Shown here piece after piece: positions 18,578-28,829 of a stretch of 64,000 nt of DNA (positions within the stretch are counted from its first letter, which is position 1; each line of letters opens with the position of its first letter). The stretch is taken from the NCBI RefSeq assembly GCF_004216475.1, contig NZ_CP022303.1:2728001-2792000 (forward strand). Reading direction: 5' to 3'. The notes below the pieces were generated by a model. It searched no databases and was not told where the DNA came from. It was given only the letters and a program-made list of their open reading frames with translations. The translations under genes were made by a program, and so were the position numbers. This stretch comes from Thalassococcus sp. S3. Lineage in GTDB: Bacteria > Pseudomonadota > Alphaproteobacteria > Rhodobacterales > Rhodobacteraceae.

Positions 18578-18597
18578 ATAGTTTAACGCTAAACTAT
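18578..18597 (+). promoter_or_regulatory. Palindromic operator upstream of pdhA (shared with lpdA)
   Basis: ATAGTTTA-ACGC-TAAACTAT, a perfect 8-bp inverted repeat around a 4-nt centre, ends 26 nt before the pdhA ATG. It differs by one base from the palindrome at lpdA (3031-3050) read in the gene's sense. The likely job is pyruvate-responsive control of both loci by one regulator, which is not in the window. Confidence 0.8.
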
Positions 18598-18623
18598 CTT
18601 CGCATTAGGGGGAGAGCGATCAT

Positions 18624-19634
18624 ATGGCCACCCGAAAAACAGCAAAAAAATCAAACGTTTCTGCTGACGAACTGAAAACCTATTATAGCGACATGCTTCT
18701 GATCCGACGATTCGAGGAGAAGGCGGGTCAGCTTTACGGGATGGGCCTGATCGGTGGTTTCTGCCATCTCTATATCGGCCAGGAGGCCGTCGTGGTGGGG
18801 CTTGAGGCAGCCGCCGAAGAGGGGGACAAACGCATCACCTCCTACCGCGACCACGGCCATATGCTGGCCTGCGGAATGGACCCCAAGGGCGTGATGGCCG
18901 AACTGACTGGCCGCGAGGGCGGCTATTCCAAGGGCAAGGGCGGCTCCATGCACATGTTCTCGAAAGAGAAGCATTTTTATGGGGGTCACGGCATCGTCGG
19001 CGCGCAGGTCCCCCTTGGCGCGGGCCTCGCCTTTGCGGACAAGTACAAGGAAAACGGGCGTGTCACCTTCACCTATTTCGGCGACGGTGCCGCGAACCAG
19101 GGCCAGATTTACGAAACGTTCAACATGGCGGCCCTCTGGGACTTGCCCTGTATCTTCGTGATCGAGAACAACCAATATGCGATGGGCACCGCGCAGAAAC
19201 GCTCCACCTCCACGCCCGAGCTTTACACACGCGGCGCCGCATTCGGCATCCCGGGCGAGGCGGTCGACGGTATGGACGTGCTGGCGGTGAAAGAGGCGGG
19301 CGAGAAGGCCGTCGCGCACTGCCGCTCGGGCAAGGGGCCCTACATCCTTGAGATCAAAACCTACCGCTATCGGGGCCATTCGATGTCGGACCCGGCCAAG
19401 TACCGCACCCGAGAAGAGGTCCAGAAGATGCGCGATGAACGCGACCCGATCGAACAGGTCCGCGAACTGCTTCTGACCGGCAAGCACGCGACAGAGGATG
19501 ATCTGAAAGCCATCGACAAGGAGATCAAGGCCATCGTGAACGAGGCCGCGGAATTCTCCAAGGAAAGCCCGGAGCCCGCGATGGAAGAGCTTTGGACCGA
19601 CATCTACGCCGAAACGGCGCCGCAGAACGCCTGA
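18624..19634 (+). CDS. pdhA: Pyruvate dehydrogenase E1 component, alpha subunit
   Basis: 336 aa. With PdhB it forms the thiamine-diphosphate E1 that decarboxylates pyruvate. The cofactor motif runs from GDGAANQG (153-160) to ENN (181-183); [11 protein letters not shown] marks the loop phosphorylated in mitochondrial E1. A strong ribosome site (GGGGGAGA) precedes the ATG. First gene of pdhABC; 14 nt separate it from pdhB. The palindrome upstream suggests control shared with lpdA. Confidence 0.97.
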   Translation: MATRKTAKKSNVSADELKTYYSDMLLIRRFEEKAGQLYGMGLIGGFCHLYIGQEAVVVGLEAAAEEGDKRITSYRDHGHMLACGMDPKGVMAELTGREGGYSKGKGGSMHMFSKEKHFYGGHGIVGAQVPLGAGLAFADKYKENGRVTFTYFGDGAANQGQIYETFNMAALWDLPCIFVIENNQYAMGTAQKRSTSTPELYTRGAAFGIPGEAVDGMDVLAVKEAGEKAVAHCRSGKGPYILEIKTYRYRGHSMSDPAKYRTREEVQKMRDERDPIEQVRELLLTGKHATEDDLKAIDKEIKAIVNEAAEFSKESPEPAMEELWTDIYAETAPQNA

Positions 19635-19648
19635 GGGGGGACAAGATC

Positions 19649-21031
19649 ATGGCAACCGAAATTCTGATGCCCGCGCTCAGCCCGACGATGGAAGAAGGCA
19701 CACTTGCCAAGTGGTTGGTCAAGGAAGGCGATACGGTCAATTCCGGCGACATCATGGCGGAGATCGAAACCGACAAGGCCACGATGGAATTCGAAGCCGT
19801 CGATGAAGGTGTGGTCGGAAAGATCCTTGTCGCCGAAGGCACCGAAGGCGTGAAGGTCAACACCGCCATCGCCGTCCTGCTCGAAGATGGCGAAAGCATG
19901 GAAGATGCGGATACGGCGTCCACCAGCGCCCCGGCGCCATCCTCTCTGAACGGTGCCGAGGGCCGCACGCCCGATGCCCCTGCCGCGACGCCGGCGGTCG
20001 CGCAAGAGGTCGAGGTCGACGACAGCCCCGACTGGCCAAAAGACACCGAGTTGCGACAGCAGACCGTGCGGGAAGCGCTGCGCGATGCGATGGCCGAAGA
20101 AATGCGAAATGACGACACCGTCTATCTGATGGGCGAGGAGGTCGCGGAGTACCAGGGCGCCTACAAGGTCAGCCAGGGCCTATTGGATGAATTCGGCGGC
20201 AAACGCGTGATCGACACGCCGATTACCGAGCACGGTTTCGCCGGTATCGCCGTGGGCGCGGCCTTTGGCGGTCTGCGGCCCATTGTGGAATTCATGACGT
20301 TCAACTTCGCCATGCAAGCCATTGACCAGATTATCAATTCAGCGGCCAAGACGCTTTACATGTCCGGCGGTCAGATGGGCGCACCCATGGTGTTTCGCGG
20401 CCCCAACGGTGCGGCCGCCCGTGTGGGCGCACAGCACAGCCAGGACTATGCCGCGTGGTACGGGCATATTCCGGGCCTCAAAGTGGTCATGCCCTATTCG
20501 GCATCGGATGCGAAAGGCCTGTTGAAAACGGCGATCCGCGATCCGAACCCGGTGATCTTCCTTGAAAATGAAATCCTCTATGGCCGCAGCTTCGACGTGC
20601 CGGTGCTGGATGACTTCACTGTGCCTTTCGGCAAGGCCCGGATTTGGCGCGAAGGCGAGGATGTGACCCTCGTCAGCTTCGGCATCGGCATGCAATACGC
20701 GCTGGAAGCAGCTGAAAAGCTGGCCGAGGACGGGATCAGCGCCGAGGTGCTCGACCTGCGCACGATCCGTCCGATGGACACGGCCAGCATCATCAAATCG
20801 GTGATGAAAACCAATCGCTGCGTGACGGTCGAGGAAGGCTGGCCGCAAGGGTCGGTCGGCAACTACGTCTCATCGGTGCTGATGCAGGAGGCGTTCGATT
20901 ACCTTGATGCGCCAGTCATCAATTGCACGGGCAAGGATGTGCCCATGCCCTATGCCGCCAACCTGGAACGCCACGCGCTGATCACCACGGATGAGGTGAT
21001 CGAAGCCGTCAAGCAAGTGACCTACCGCTGA
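19649..21031 (+). CDS. pdhB: Pyruvate dehydrogenase E1 component, beta subunit, with N-terminal lipoyl domain
   Basis: 460 aa from ATG 19649, which has GGGGGG upstream; the frame is open 19 codons earlier but overlaps pdhA. Residues 1-80 are a lipoyl domain with the lipoylated lysine K43 in ETDKATMEF. An acidic Pro/Ala linker follows (about 81-130), then the transketolase-type beta subunit (from about 138, [14 protein letters not shown]). A lipoyl domain on E1 beta is known from alphaproteobacterial complexes. The domain is nearly the same, residue by residue, as that of PdhC. Confidence 0.96.
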   Translation: MATEILMPALSPTMEEGTLAKWLVKEGDTVNSGDIMAEIETDKATMEFEAVDEGVVGKILVAEGTEGVKVNTAIAVLLEDGESMEDADTASTSAPAPSSLNGAEGRTPDAPAATPAVAQEVEVDDSPDWPKDTELRQQTVREALRDAMAEEMRNDDTVYLMGEEVAEYQGAYKVSQGLLDEFGGKRVIDTPITEHGFAGIAVGAAFGGLRPIVEFMTFNFAMQAIDQIINSAAKTLYMSGGQMGAPMVFRGPNGAAARVGAQHSQDYAAWYGHIPGLKVVMPYSASDAKGLLKTAIRDPNPVIFLENEILYGRSFDVPVLDDFTVPFGKARIWREGEDVTLVSFGIGMQYALEAAEKLAEDGISAEVLDLRTIRPMDTASIIKSVMKTNRCVTVEEGWPQGSVGNYVSSVLMQEAFDYLDAPVINCTGKDVPMPYAANLERHALITTDEVIEAVKQVTYR

Positions 21032-21041
21032 GGACAGACAG

Positions 21042-22343
21042 ATGCCGACAGAAATCCTGATGCCCGCCCTCAGCCCAACGATGGAAGAGGGGACGCTGGC
21101 GAAATGGCTGGTCAAAGAGGGCGATACCGTGAATTCGGGCGACCTTCTGGCCGAGATCGAGACCGACAAGGCGACAATGGAATTCGAAGCGGTGGATGAA
21201 GGCACCGTGGGCAAGATCCTGATTGCCGAGGGCACCGAAGGCGTGAAGGTCAATTCGGTCATCGCCGTGCTGCTCGAAGATGGCGAAAGCGCCGATGATA
21301 TCGGAGAGGCCGCACCGGCCAAGGCCCCCGAAGCAGCACCCGCCGAAACACCGGCGGAGCCGCCAAAAGAAACCAGCGCCCCGGCCGCGCCGGCATCCGC
21401 GAAGGGAGAGCGCATCTTCGCCTCCCCCCTCGCCCGCCGCATTGCCGCTGAAAAGGGTCTGGATCTGGCGCAGATCAGCGGATCCGGCCCGCGCGGGCGG
21501 ATCGTCAAAGCGGACGTGGAGAGTGCAACGGCAACGCCGGCGTCTGCAGCACCCGAACCCGAAGCAGCCAAATCGCCCAGCGCTACGCCTACGCAGGCCC
21601 CAGCACCGCAAGGCCCATCCGCAGACGCGATCGCCAAGATCTACGATGGCCGCGATTACGAAGAGATCACCCTCGACGGGATGCGCAAGACCATTGCCGC
21701 GCGCCTGACCGAGGCCAAACAGACGGTCCCGCATTTCTATCTGCGCCGAGATATCAAGCTGGACGCACTGTTGAAATTCCGCTCGCAACTCAACAAGCGG
21801 CTTGAGGCGCGCAGCGTGAAACTCTCGGTCAATGACTTCATCATCAAGGCCTGTGCCCTGGCGCTGCAAAGCGTGCCAGCGGCCAATGCCGTCTGGGCAG
21901 GCGACCGGATCCTGCAGCTTACCCCATCTGACGTGGCGGTGGCCGTGGCCATCGAAGGGGGGCTTTTCACCCCGGTTCTGAAGGATGCAGAGATGAAGTC
22001 GCTCTCCGCGCTTTCGGCAGAGATGAAAGACCTCGCCACCCGTGCCCGCGACCGCAAGCTGGCCCCGCATGAATATCAGGGCGGCAGCTTCGCGATCTCA
22101 AACCTCGGCATGTTCGGCATCGACAATTTTGACGCGGTCATCAATCCGCCTCACGGCGCGATCCTGGCGGTGGGTGCGGGCGTGAAGAAGCCGGTTGTCG
22201 GTTCTGATGGAGAACTCGCAGTGGCGACCGTCATGTCGGTCACGCTGTCGGTCGATCACCGGGTCATTGACGGCGCACTTGGGGCGGAACTGCTCGAAGC
22301 GATCGTGCAGAACCTCGAAAACCCGATGGTGATGCTGGCGTAG
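21042..22343 (+). CDS. pdhC: Dihydrolipoyllysine acetyltransferase (E2) of pyruvate dehydrogenase
   Basis: 433 aa. Order: lipoyl domain (1-80, K43), Ala/Pro linker, E1/E3-binding domain (about 126-160, [19 protein letters not shown]), second linker, and the catalytic acyltransferase domain (about 205-433) with active-site H406 and D410 in [10 protein letters not shown]. It passes the acetyl group to CoA and forms the complex core. Ten nt downstream of pdhB. No lpd gene follows; lpdA is 15.6 kb away at 1605-2999. A hairpin overlaps the region where it converges with cysE. Confidence 0.97.
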   Translation: MPTEILMPALSPTMEEGTLAKWLVKEGDTVNSGDLLAEIETDKATMEFEAVDEGTVGKILIAEGTEGVKVNSVIAVLLEDGESADDIGEAAPAKAPEAAPAETPAEPPKETSAPAAPASAKGERIFASPLARRIAAEKGLDLAQISGSGPRGRIVKADVESATATPASAAPEPEAAKSPSATPTQAPAPQGPSADAIAKIYDGRDYEEITLDGMRKTIAARLTEAKQTVPHFYLRRDIKLDALLKFRSQLNKRLEARSVKLSVNDFIIKACALALQSVPAANAVWAGDRILQLTPSDVAVAVAIEGGLFTPVLKDAEMKSLSALSAEMKDLATRARDRKLAPHEYQGGSFAISNLGMFGIDNFDAVINPPHGAILAVGAGVKKPVVGSDGELAVATVMSVTLSVDHRVIDGALGAELLEAIVQNLENPMVMLA

Positions 22344-22344
22344 A

Positions 22345-22367
22345 GAGAAGCCCGGTCAGGGCTTCTC
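22345..22367. terminator. Hairpin between convergent pdhC and cysE
   Basis: GAGAAGCCC (22345-22353) and GGGCTTCTC (22359-22367) form a perfect 9-bp stem with a 5-nt loop. It starts 2 nt after the pdhC stop and its right arm covers the last codons of cysE. No clear T-run on either side; it may act in both directions. Confidence 0.55.
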
Positions 22368-23165
22368 GCCAAAACGGTGATCCATGCGGATGGAGGGCTG
22401 GTCACAGCCCGCCTCCCCCACGATCTTGGCGGGCACGCCCGCTACGGTCTTGCAGGGCGGGACTTCAGCCAGAACGACGGATCCTGCGGCCACACGGCTG
22501 CAATTGCCGATGCGGATATTGCCCAGCACCTTGGCGCCCGCACCAATCAGAACGCCATCTCCGATCTTGGGATGACGGTCTTCTTCCTCTTTGCCAGTCC
22601 CGCCAAGCGTCACGGAATGCAGCATCGAGACATTGTCGCCCACGACAGCCGTTTCACCGATCACGATGGAATGGGCATGGTCGATCATGATGCCCTTGCC
22701 GATGCGCGCGTTGGGATGGATATCGACGCCGAAAATCTCGGAAATCCGCATCTGGAAGAAATAAGCGAGATCGCGCTTGCCCTGCGTCCAAAGCCAATGA
22801 CCCACGCGGTAGGCCTGCACCGCCTGATATCCCTTGAAATAGAGAATCGGCTGGAGCAATCGGTGGCAGGCGGGGTCCCTCTCGTAGATGGCAACAAGGT
22901 CCGCCCGCGCGGCTTCGACCAGCTCGGGCGCTTCGGCATAAGCCTCATCGGTGATTTCCCGCAGGATCACCATCGACATCTCGTTTGACGAAAGCTTTGC
23001 GGCGATGCGGTAAGACAGCGCCTTCTCGATGGATTTGTGGTGCAGAATACAGGCGTGAACCAGCCCCCCCATCAGGGGCTCGGCGCTGACCGCGTCCCGT
23101 GCTTCCTGCGTGATCCGGTCCCAAACAGGGTCCACATTCGCAACTTTGATATGAGTTTTGGCCAT
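22356..23165 (-). CDS. cysE: Serine O-acetyltransferase
   Basis: 269 aa. It acetylates serine with acetyl-CoA, the first step of cysteine synthesis. The helical N-domain (about 1-135) is followed by a left-handed beta-helix of hexapeptide repeats: FGVDIHPNARIGKGIMIDHAHSIVIGETAVVGDNVSMLHSVTLGG and IGAGAKVLGNIRIGNCSRVAAGSVVL. The catalytic DH pair is in IDHAHS. It lies downstream of the GTA cluster on the same strand, separated by 113 nt that should hold its promoter. Confidence 0.95.
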   Translation of the reverse strand: MAKTHIKVANVDPVWDRITQEARDAVSAEPLMGGLVHACILHHKSIEKALSYRIAAKLSSNEMSMVILREITDEAYAEAPELVEAARADLVAIYERDPACHRLLQPILYFKGYQAVQAYRVGHWLWTQGKRDLAYFFQMRISEIFGVDIHPNARIGKGIMIDHAHSIVIGETAVVGDNVSMLHSVTLGGTGKEEEDRHPKIGDGVLIGAGAKVLGNIRIGNCSRVAAGSVVLAEVPPCKTVAGVPAKIVGEAGCDQPSIRMDHRFGEKP

Positions 23166-23278
23166 CGCGACGCATCCTTCTGGTTCGTCCAGAATAGGAA
23201 CTTAATCGCAAATCAGCCAAACGCAAAGTTGTGATGGATGGTATTTGCAACGTGAATGCCCCGTCGGCATGCGCTGGC

Positions 23279-23575
23279 TTATCTGCGCACCTGGCTGACC
23301 GCATGCTCAATCAGACATTGAAGGACCGTTTCGACACAGCCGCAATAGTCGGGATCATCAAAAGTAGGCTCGTCCGCCAACACACGCCTCCGTGCAGCCG
23401 CCATAAGGGATCCATTGCCCCAGCGCGGATGCATCCGCCCCGTCCTCAGACGATGCCGCTCGGCGAGGACTGCTTCGCCGATCATCTGGCGGCACATCCA
23501 ACGTCGCTGCGCCTCGGGCGTGCCAAGCAACACGCGGGCCGCACTTGTGACATCGCCATGGAGAACGGGGCGCAT
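23279..23575 (-). CDS. Small conserved protein at the end of the GTA cluster (DUF7742-like)
   Basis: 98 aa, starting 3 nt after the g15 stop. The sequence MRPVLHGDVTSAARVLLGTP, HRLRTGRMHPRWGNGSLMAAA and DDPDYCGCVETVL resembles the DUF7742 family that I recall as a companion of GTA clusters in Rhodobacterales. Function unknown. The spacing implies it is the last gene of the GTA transcript. It could be a regulator, a maturation factor or a passenger. Confidence 0.75.
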   Translation of the reverse strand: MRPVLHGDVTSAARVLLGTPEAQRRWMCRQMIGEAVLAERHRLRTGRMHPRWGNGSLMAAARRRVLADEPTFDDPDYCGCVETVLQCLIEHAVSQVRR

Positions 23576-23578
23576 AGC

Positions 23579-26500
23579 TCACCCGCCGATCGGGATGGAA
23601 TAGGATGCAAAGAGGCCCGGCCCATATCGGGCCGAAATCTGTGCAACCTCTATTCGAACAATACCGCTCGCTCCGTCCACACCTTGTTGTGCGGCCGTAT
23701 AAGTCCAAGCGGGCTGGCCGACCGTCTCTTCGCGCAGGATATTGTCCTCCTGAACCACTCGCACAAGATAGCTCTCGCTCTCCTCGCCCAACGGGACTTC
23801 GACAAGGTCCCAGCTGTCGCCTTCGATCCGGGTCCGGCGGATCCAAGTGGCGGCAAGATCGCCATTCGATCTGCGAGAGAGACCAAGATGCGCAGGCGCA
23901 TAAGGGCGCAAACCATTGCCATCGAAAGCTTCCACACGATGCGTATATGACGGGTCGTCAAGGGATCGGCGCGCCGGGCCGATCCGGTAATTCTGAGAGA
24001 CGCGACGCTGCGCCGATTTCAGGTCGATTTGCACCGGTGCGGCATTCAGCAACACAAACCAAGACCCGACCGGCCAGAAGTCCGGCGTCAAGGCATCCGT
24101 TCCCAATTGTCCCCGCAACCGCTTGGACAGGAGGTACGTTTCCGGTGCGATCAGTTCCGCAGCTTCGAACTGAAACACCTCCCACCGGTCGCTCGATCCA
24201 TCTCCAATCGCCGCAAGGTTCGCTCCATTCAGTACCGCTTCGCCCGATTTGGACTCCAGCTGACCGCTGACCAATTTCACCTGCAAGGCGTCCCCATGAT
24301 CCCACCGCCCGCTGCACGCGCGGGCAAGCGGTGTCTCCGTCGTTCCTATAATGGAACGTGCCGCGATGATCTCGGACAGCAGGTAATTGTCATCGGTCGC
24401 CGACGCATAAAGAGCGACCGACCCCGGCCATGGATCTGCGGTAACGGCCAGATGCGGCGCATGTGGCACCTCATCTCCGGTTATGAGAGGCAGGTCCAGA
24501 AAGAGGGGCAAAACCGGTGCCGGCGGCACGAAGGCGCGAACCACTCCGCTGTCCTCTACCATGTCGGCAGCGCGGTAGATCGACGGTTCGACACGCACCG
24601 CTTCGATCAGCTGCAACCCCGATTGGTCAACCCGGTCGACCCGAAACACCGCATCACCCTCTTGAGCGTCCGCCGGCAGACTGACCAGGTCCCCTGCCCC
24701 AAGCGCCATTTGCGACGGGGGAAGCGCAAAGCGGATCTTGTCCCGAGAGATGCGCGCCTCAGCCAGCCATCTTTCGGCAAGCTGACGGCCCTCTGCGCGT
24801 GTCATGGACAATGAGAGTTCGCTGGAGGCGACCGCATGTGTCGCTTCATCCGGCAGAACCGCCTCTTCCGCAACGGCTTCGTGGTTTGCGTCGGACTGCA
24901 CAAACCGGGCGCGCACACGGCCCGACATGTCGGCCTCCGCCTCCCGCGTCTGCTCCAGAAGTCCGTCAAGTTCCTGCGTTTCGACCAACAGATCGCGGTC
25001 TATCGTGATCGGTTCATGATCGTCCCGCATGATGAACTTCAGACGACCGTCCCGCTCCACCGCATCGAACCCATATCTCAGCATCAGGGGCTGCAGTGCC
25101 GCGCGCGCGTCGCCCAGATCGTCAAGCACGTATCCCCGCACGATGCCGAACAGCTCGGACGTGTCGATATCCGTCAGATCCGCGCGCGCGCAGATCTCCT
25201 CGACCACCGAAGCAAGGCTGCGTGACCCGGAACGGCCATTGATCCAATGCCCGCGCGCATAATTGGCTCCGTCGCTCCAAAGGCTCCGCGTATTCGGAAA
25301 GAACGGGAAAGGCCGGGCATCCCATGCCCAGACATATGCGTTCTGCATGTCGATCATCTGGCCGTCGTAGAGATCCGAATGAGGATTGTTCTCGGGCTCC
25401 GACCAATACGCCAGCATCGTGTTCAGATACTGCTTTTGGATCAGATCATCTCTCACACCGGTCGAAAATCTTGGGGTACTCGATTCCGACGATTTCGGAT
25501 CGACAAACTTGTTTGGCTCATTGGTGCCCTTGTCAATTGCCGCGCAGCCCAGTTCCGTAAACCAGATCGGTTTCGATCTGGGCTCCCAAGCCGTCGACTG
25601 CTCCTGCCGCTCTCCCGCGATGCGTTCGTGGTGCGCATTGGCCCACCAATTGTGGATGTCCTTGTATCTCCAGATCCAGGGCTCATCATGGGCTTCGTCC
25701 ACGATCTCTGTCCGGATTTGCGCCGCTTCCGCCTCGGGGGAGTGATAATACCAATCATATCCCTCACCGCCTTCGATATTCGCCGCCAGATAGTCCGGGT
25801 TGTAGATACTTCCCCATGCCGCATCCGCGTGGTCCTTGCCCTCGCGCCAATCCGACAGGGGCATGTAATTGTCGATGCCAATGAAATCGATGTGGCTGTC
25901 CGCCCAAAGCGGATCGAGGTGAAAATAGCGATCACCCGAACCATCCTGCGGCTGATAGCCGAAGTATTCAGACCAGTCCGCCGCATAGCCAATCTTTGTC
26001 TCCGGCCCCAAAAGCGAACGCACCTCGACCGCAAGATCCCGCAACGCCTGAACAGCCGGAAAGCCACTGCCCAGGCCCCGGATCTGCGTCAGGCTTCGCA
26101 TCTCGGATCCGATGCAGAAAGAGGCGACCCCGCCCGCCGCCGCGCAAAGCGCCGCGTAATGCAGAATGAACCTGCGCATGCCCCATTCCTCCGGCCCGCT
26201 ATAGGTCACGGTGCCATCCCCGACCGTAAAGTCGCTGGCCGACGCCGTTCCGAAAAAGGCGGCAACCTCTGCATCCGCTTGTGCTGTCCCGTCGGGCGAT
26301 CCCGCGCGACCGGGCGCCTCTGAAAGGGTGATCCGCCCCCGCCACGGAAGTGTAGGTTGATCCTCCGCATCGCTCCAGGGATCGGGAAGCCCGTTGCCCT
26401 CTTGCTGGTCCATCAGGATGAAAGGATAAAACATGACCGATTGGCCCTGTTCTTTCATATGTCGGATGGCCTCGACGACCGACGCATCCGCAGGCGTGCC

Positions 26501-27499
26501 GCCATAGATCGGCCGATCGTCAACCTTGGCAATCTCCTCGGCCGTGCTCCTGCTCAGCCCCGCAACGTGCCACGGCATATTGCCCGCCTCGTAGGTCTTC
26601 CGCTCGACCATGGGGCGCAACTCGCAATTCCCGCATCTCAGATCTGTCCCAAACCAGGACACAATCAGCGACGTCGCCCCGCAATTTGGCAATTCGTTGC
26701 GCAATGCCTCCAGCGAGGTTTCGAAATCGCTACGTCCCGAGGGGCTGTTCAGGTTGGCCGCCCATTTGCTCGCCGGGCCATCCTGATAATAAACAGGCGT
26801 GGTCGCGAGGGCATATTCCCCGGTACCAGGCATCAGCGCCACGCCGCGCACCGCGTGGCTGACATCGGTCGCATCGGCCTGGTGTGGTCTGGTAACCTCG
26901 AACGAAAACTGTGGAACCCGATTGCCAAACCGGTCGAGAGCCAGGTTCTCGATCACGATGTAAGCCGTACCACGATAGGCAGGTACCTCTCCCGCGCCTT
27001 CGATCGCTTCGATCAGAGGATCCGGCAGTTGGTCTGCCGAGCCGGGATAAACCTTTATATTCAGGTCATCATGGGCAATTTCTTCGCCATCCGCCCAAAT
27101 GCGGCCAACGCTTGTGATCTGCCCTTCGCACAACGCAATCGCCAGACTGATCGAATAAGTGTAGCTGGTCGTCTGCGGCGTGCTGGGTCCACCCTTTCCG
27201 CCACCACTTGTTGTGGTGGTCTCCATGAAATCGGACGCCCAGATGACATGCCCGCCCACCCGCATCCGGCCAAAGACCTGGCCAATCGGTGCGCCGTCCG
27301 CGGAATTCGTCAGCCGAAAGCGATCCACTTTACCGGTTTCGACCGGCGCCGATCCCTGGCCAAGCAGCCGCTCATCAATGACCTTGCCAAGGGTCGCTCC
27401 GACGGCCCGACCGATCGCGACGCTCGAAAGCCCTGCAAAAGTGCCGCCAATCGAGCCGCCAATGGCCGCCCCTGCGGATGAAAGAAGTATGGTGGCCAT
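23579..27499 (-). CDS. GTA g15: large baseplate/host-specificity protein
   Basis: 1306 aa from ATG 27499 (MATILLSSAGAAIGGSIGGTF), which overlaps the g14 stop (ATGA). The frame is open to 27607 but the extra part is antisense-like. The N-terminal glycine-rich segment is followed by a glycosidase-like TIM-barrel domain (about residues 430-720, including IGYAADWSEYFGYQPQDG and HIDFIGIDNYMPLSDWR) and a phage-tail module. Length matches RcGTA g15 (about 1300 aa), the central hub and tail-tip protein in the RcGTA particle. Confidence 0.93.
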   Translation of the reverse strand: MATILLSSAGAAIGGSIGGTFAGLSSVAIGRAVGATLGKVIDERLLGQGSAPVETGKVDRFRLTNSADGAPIGQVFGRMRVGGHVIWASDFMETTTTSGGGKGGPSTPQTTSYTYSISLAIALCEGQITSVGRIWADGEEIAHDDLNIKVYPGSADQLPDPLIEAIEGAGEVPAYRGTAYIVIENLALDRFGNRVPQFSFEVTRPHQADATDVSHAVRGVALMPGTGEYALATTPVYYQDGPASKWAANLNSPSGRSDFETSLEALRNELPNCGATSLIVSWFGTDLRCGNCELRPMVERKTYEAGNMPWHVAGLSRSTAEEIAKVDDRPIYGGTPADASVVEAIRHMKEQGQSVMFYPFILMDQQEGNGLPDPWSDAEDQPTLPWRGRITLSEAPGRAGSPDGTAQADAEVAAFFGTASASDFTVGDGTVTYSGPEEWGMRRFILHYAALCAAAGGVASFCIGSEMRSLTQIRGLGSGFPAVQALRDLAVEVRSLLGPETKIGYAADWSEYFGYQPQDGSGDRYFHLDPLWADSHIDFIGIDNYMPLSDWREGKDHADAAWGSIYNPDYLAANIEGGEGYDWYYHSPEAEAAQIRTEIVDEAHDEPWIWRYKDIHNWWANAHHERIAGERQEQSTAWEPRSKPIWFTELGCAAIDKGTNEPNKFVDPKSSESSTPRFSTGVRDDLIQKQYLNTMLAYWSEPENNPHSDLYDGQMIDMQNAYVWAWDARPFPFFPNTRSLWSDGANYARGHWINGRSGSRSLASVVEEICARADLTDIDTSELFGIVRGYVLDDLGDARAALQPLMLRYGFDAVERDGRLKFIMRDDHEPITIDRDLLVETQELDGLLEQTREAEADMSGRVRARFVQSDANHEAVAEEAVLPDEATHAVASSELSLSMTRAEGRQLAERWLAEARISRDKIRFALPPSQMALGAGDLVSLPADAQEGDAVFRVDRVDQSGLQLIEAVRVEPSIYRAADMVEDSGVVRAFVPPAPVLPLFLDLPLITGDEVPHAPHLAVTADPWPGSVALYASATDDNYLLSEIIAARSIIGTTETPLARACSGRWDHGDALQVKLVSGQLESKSGEAVLNGANLAAIGDGSSDRWEVFQFEAAELIAPETYLLSKRLRGQLGTDALTPDFWPVGSWFVLLNAAPVQIDLKSAQRRVSQNYRIGPARRSLDDPSYTHRVEAFDGNGLRPYAPAHLGLSRRSNGDLAATWIRRTRIEGDSWDLVEVPLGEESESYLVRVVQEDNILREETVGQPAWTYTAAQQGVDGASGIVRIEVAQISARYGPGLFASYSIPIGG

Positions 27500-27945
27500 C
27501 AGCGCACCTCCAATGGAAATTCGAAGCGCGCCACAACGCGGCGCCGCCAGGGTTCGCTGTACGGGCTTTCGACAACACCATGACTCGAATAGGCATGAAT
27601 AAAGCAACCGTTCGGGCCCACCGAAGAGACAATGCCAAGGTGTTTCGCGACCGCACCAGAGCGCATTCGAAACAAGATGACGTCACCCTCATGCTCGTGC
27701 CGGATATCTTTGGCCTTCAGATGGCGGGCCGCTGCACGCCACAAACGCTCCTCCCCCTGAGGCTCGGACCAGTCCATCGAATAAGCCGGAGCCGTTTCCG
27801 GTTCCGCACCCACCACCTCGCGCCAGACCCCACGAATAAGGCCCAGACAATCCGTCCCCGCCCCAAGCGTTGCCGATTGGTGGCGATAAGGGGTCCCGAT
27901 CCAGCGCCGCGCTGCCGAGACGACTTCAAAGCGCGCCCCCATCAC
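27499..27945 (-). CDS. GTA g14: NlpC/P60 cell-wall peptidase
   Basis: 148 aa. The NlpC/P60 catalytic cysteine is in GAGTDCLGLIRGVWRE and the histidine in AKHLGIVSSVGP. In RcGTA this baseplate enzyme cuts peptidoglycan so DNA can enter the recipient. Both its start (with the g13 stop) and its stop (with the g15 start) overlap by 1-4 nt, so translation is coupled along the tail-tip genes. Confidence 0.93.
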   Translation of the reverse strand: MMGARFEVVSAARRWIGTPYRHQSATLGAGTDCLGLIRGVWREVVGAEPETAPAYSMDWSEPQGEERLWRAAARHLKAKDIRHEHEGDVILFRMRSGAVAKHLGIVSSVGPNGCFIHAYSSHGVVESPYSEPWRRRVVARFEFPLEVR

Positions 27946-28829
27946 CGACGGCTCCCGCCCGAATTTGTCCCGGAACTTCGGGGATACGCGACCATCCAGT
28001 CTTCACCGGGAACATCTGGGAAGCCCTGAAAATTCAGAATGTTGTTGAATTTCAGTCGACACGTCTCAAGGCGTTTGTCGCATCCCGCCTCAAGCCGCAC
28101 CTCGTCACCCGCCTGAATTTGTCCGCGAATAGGCTCCCAAAGCTCAATCTGCCGAACGCCTTCAATCAGCCGGTCCCACTTCACGCTCCCCCAAAGCCCC
28201 TCAGCGGCTCCTGTCACGACCGTCAGTCGCCCCCTGCCGAACCAACCGGGTTCAAAGCCGGGCAATTCCGTCCATCGAAAGACCCGCGTGTCATCGATAT
28301 CCTCGACAGGCGCGATATGCGCATAGCCGGGGGTGTCCAGATCAAACCGGCATTGCCCGTCGCCCAGAACAGCCGTGCAAGGCTTTTGATAGACCCGCCC
28401 AAGCGGTCTGTTGAGCGCTTCCGTCAGCCCCCGCAGCTCTGCGTGAAAGGCGCCGTCCGCTCGACGCACCTCGCCTATCGTTCCGCGAAACTGCAGCCAT
28501 CTCACATCCGGATCTGACCAGTTTACCAACCATGCCTTGACGTCTGCGCCGTCAAAACGTCCTGCCTCGATGTCCTCCTCGGTCACCGACGCGTCGCTCA
28601 ACGCTCCAACGGCTTCGCTGTTGTCCACCGACAATCCGGTGCTTTGCTGCAGGGCCAGGGCCGTCAATCCGCTGTCGGCCTTGAAGGTGATATCCTCAAA
28701 GGACAGCGGTCTGTCATGATCCGTAAAGCCAAACGATGCGCCATCTTTCCGCGTGATGGCCCATGCCCGGCAGAGTGTTGTCAAACCGCTCTCGATATGG
28801 GTTCTGAACTCCGTGCTCATGTCGTGCAT
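27942..28829 (-). CDS. GTA g13: baseplate hub protein (DUF2163 / phage BR0599-like)
   Basis: 295 aa from ATG 28829, overlapping the g12 stop (ATGA); a second ATG three codons later (28820) is possible. The N-terminal region has WAITRKDGASFGFTDHDRPLSFE, the DUF2163 signature; the C-terminal part has CTAVLGDGQCRFDLDTPGY. Family members are hub or baseplate parts that connect distal tail and tip. Confidence 0.92.
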   Translation of the reverse strand: MHDMSTEFRTHIESGLTTLCRAWAITRKDGASFGFTDHDRPLSFEDITFKADSGLTALALQQSTGLSVDNSEAVGALSDASVTEEDIEAGRFDGADVKAWLVNWSDPDVRWLQFRGTIGEVRRADGAFHAELRGLTEALNRPLGRVYQKPCTAVLGDGQCRFDLDTPGYAHIAPVEDIDDTRVFRWTELPGFEPGWFGRGRLTVVTGAAEGLWGSVKWDRLIEGVRQIELWEPIRGQIQAGDEVRLEAGCDKRLETCRLKFNNILNFQGFPDVPGEDWMVAYPRSSGTNSGGSRR

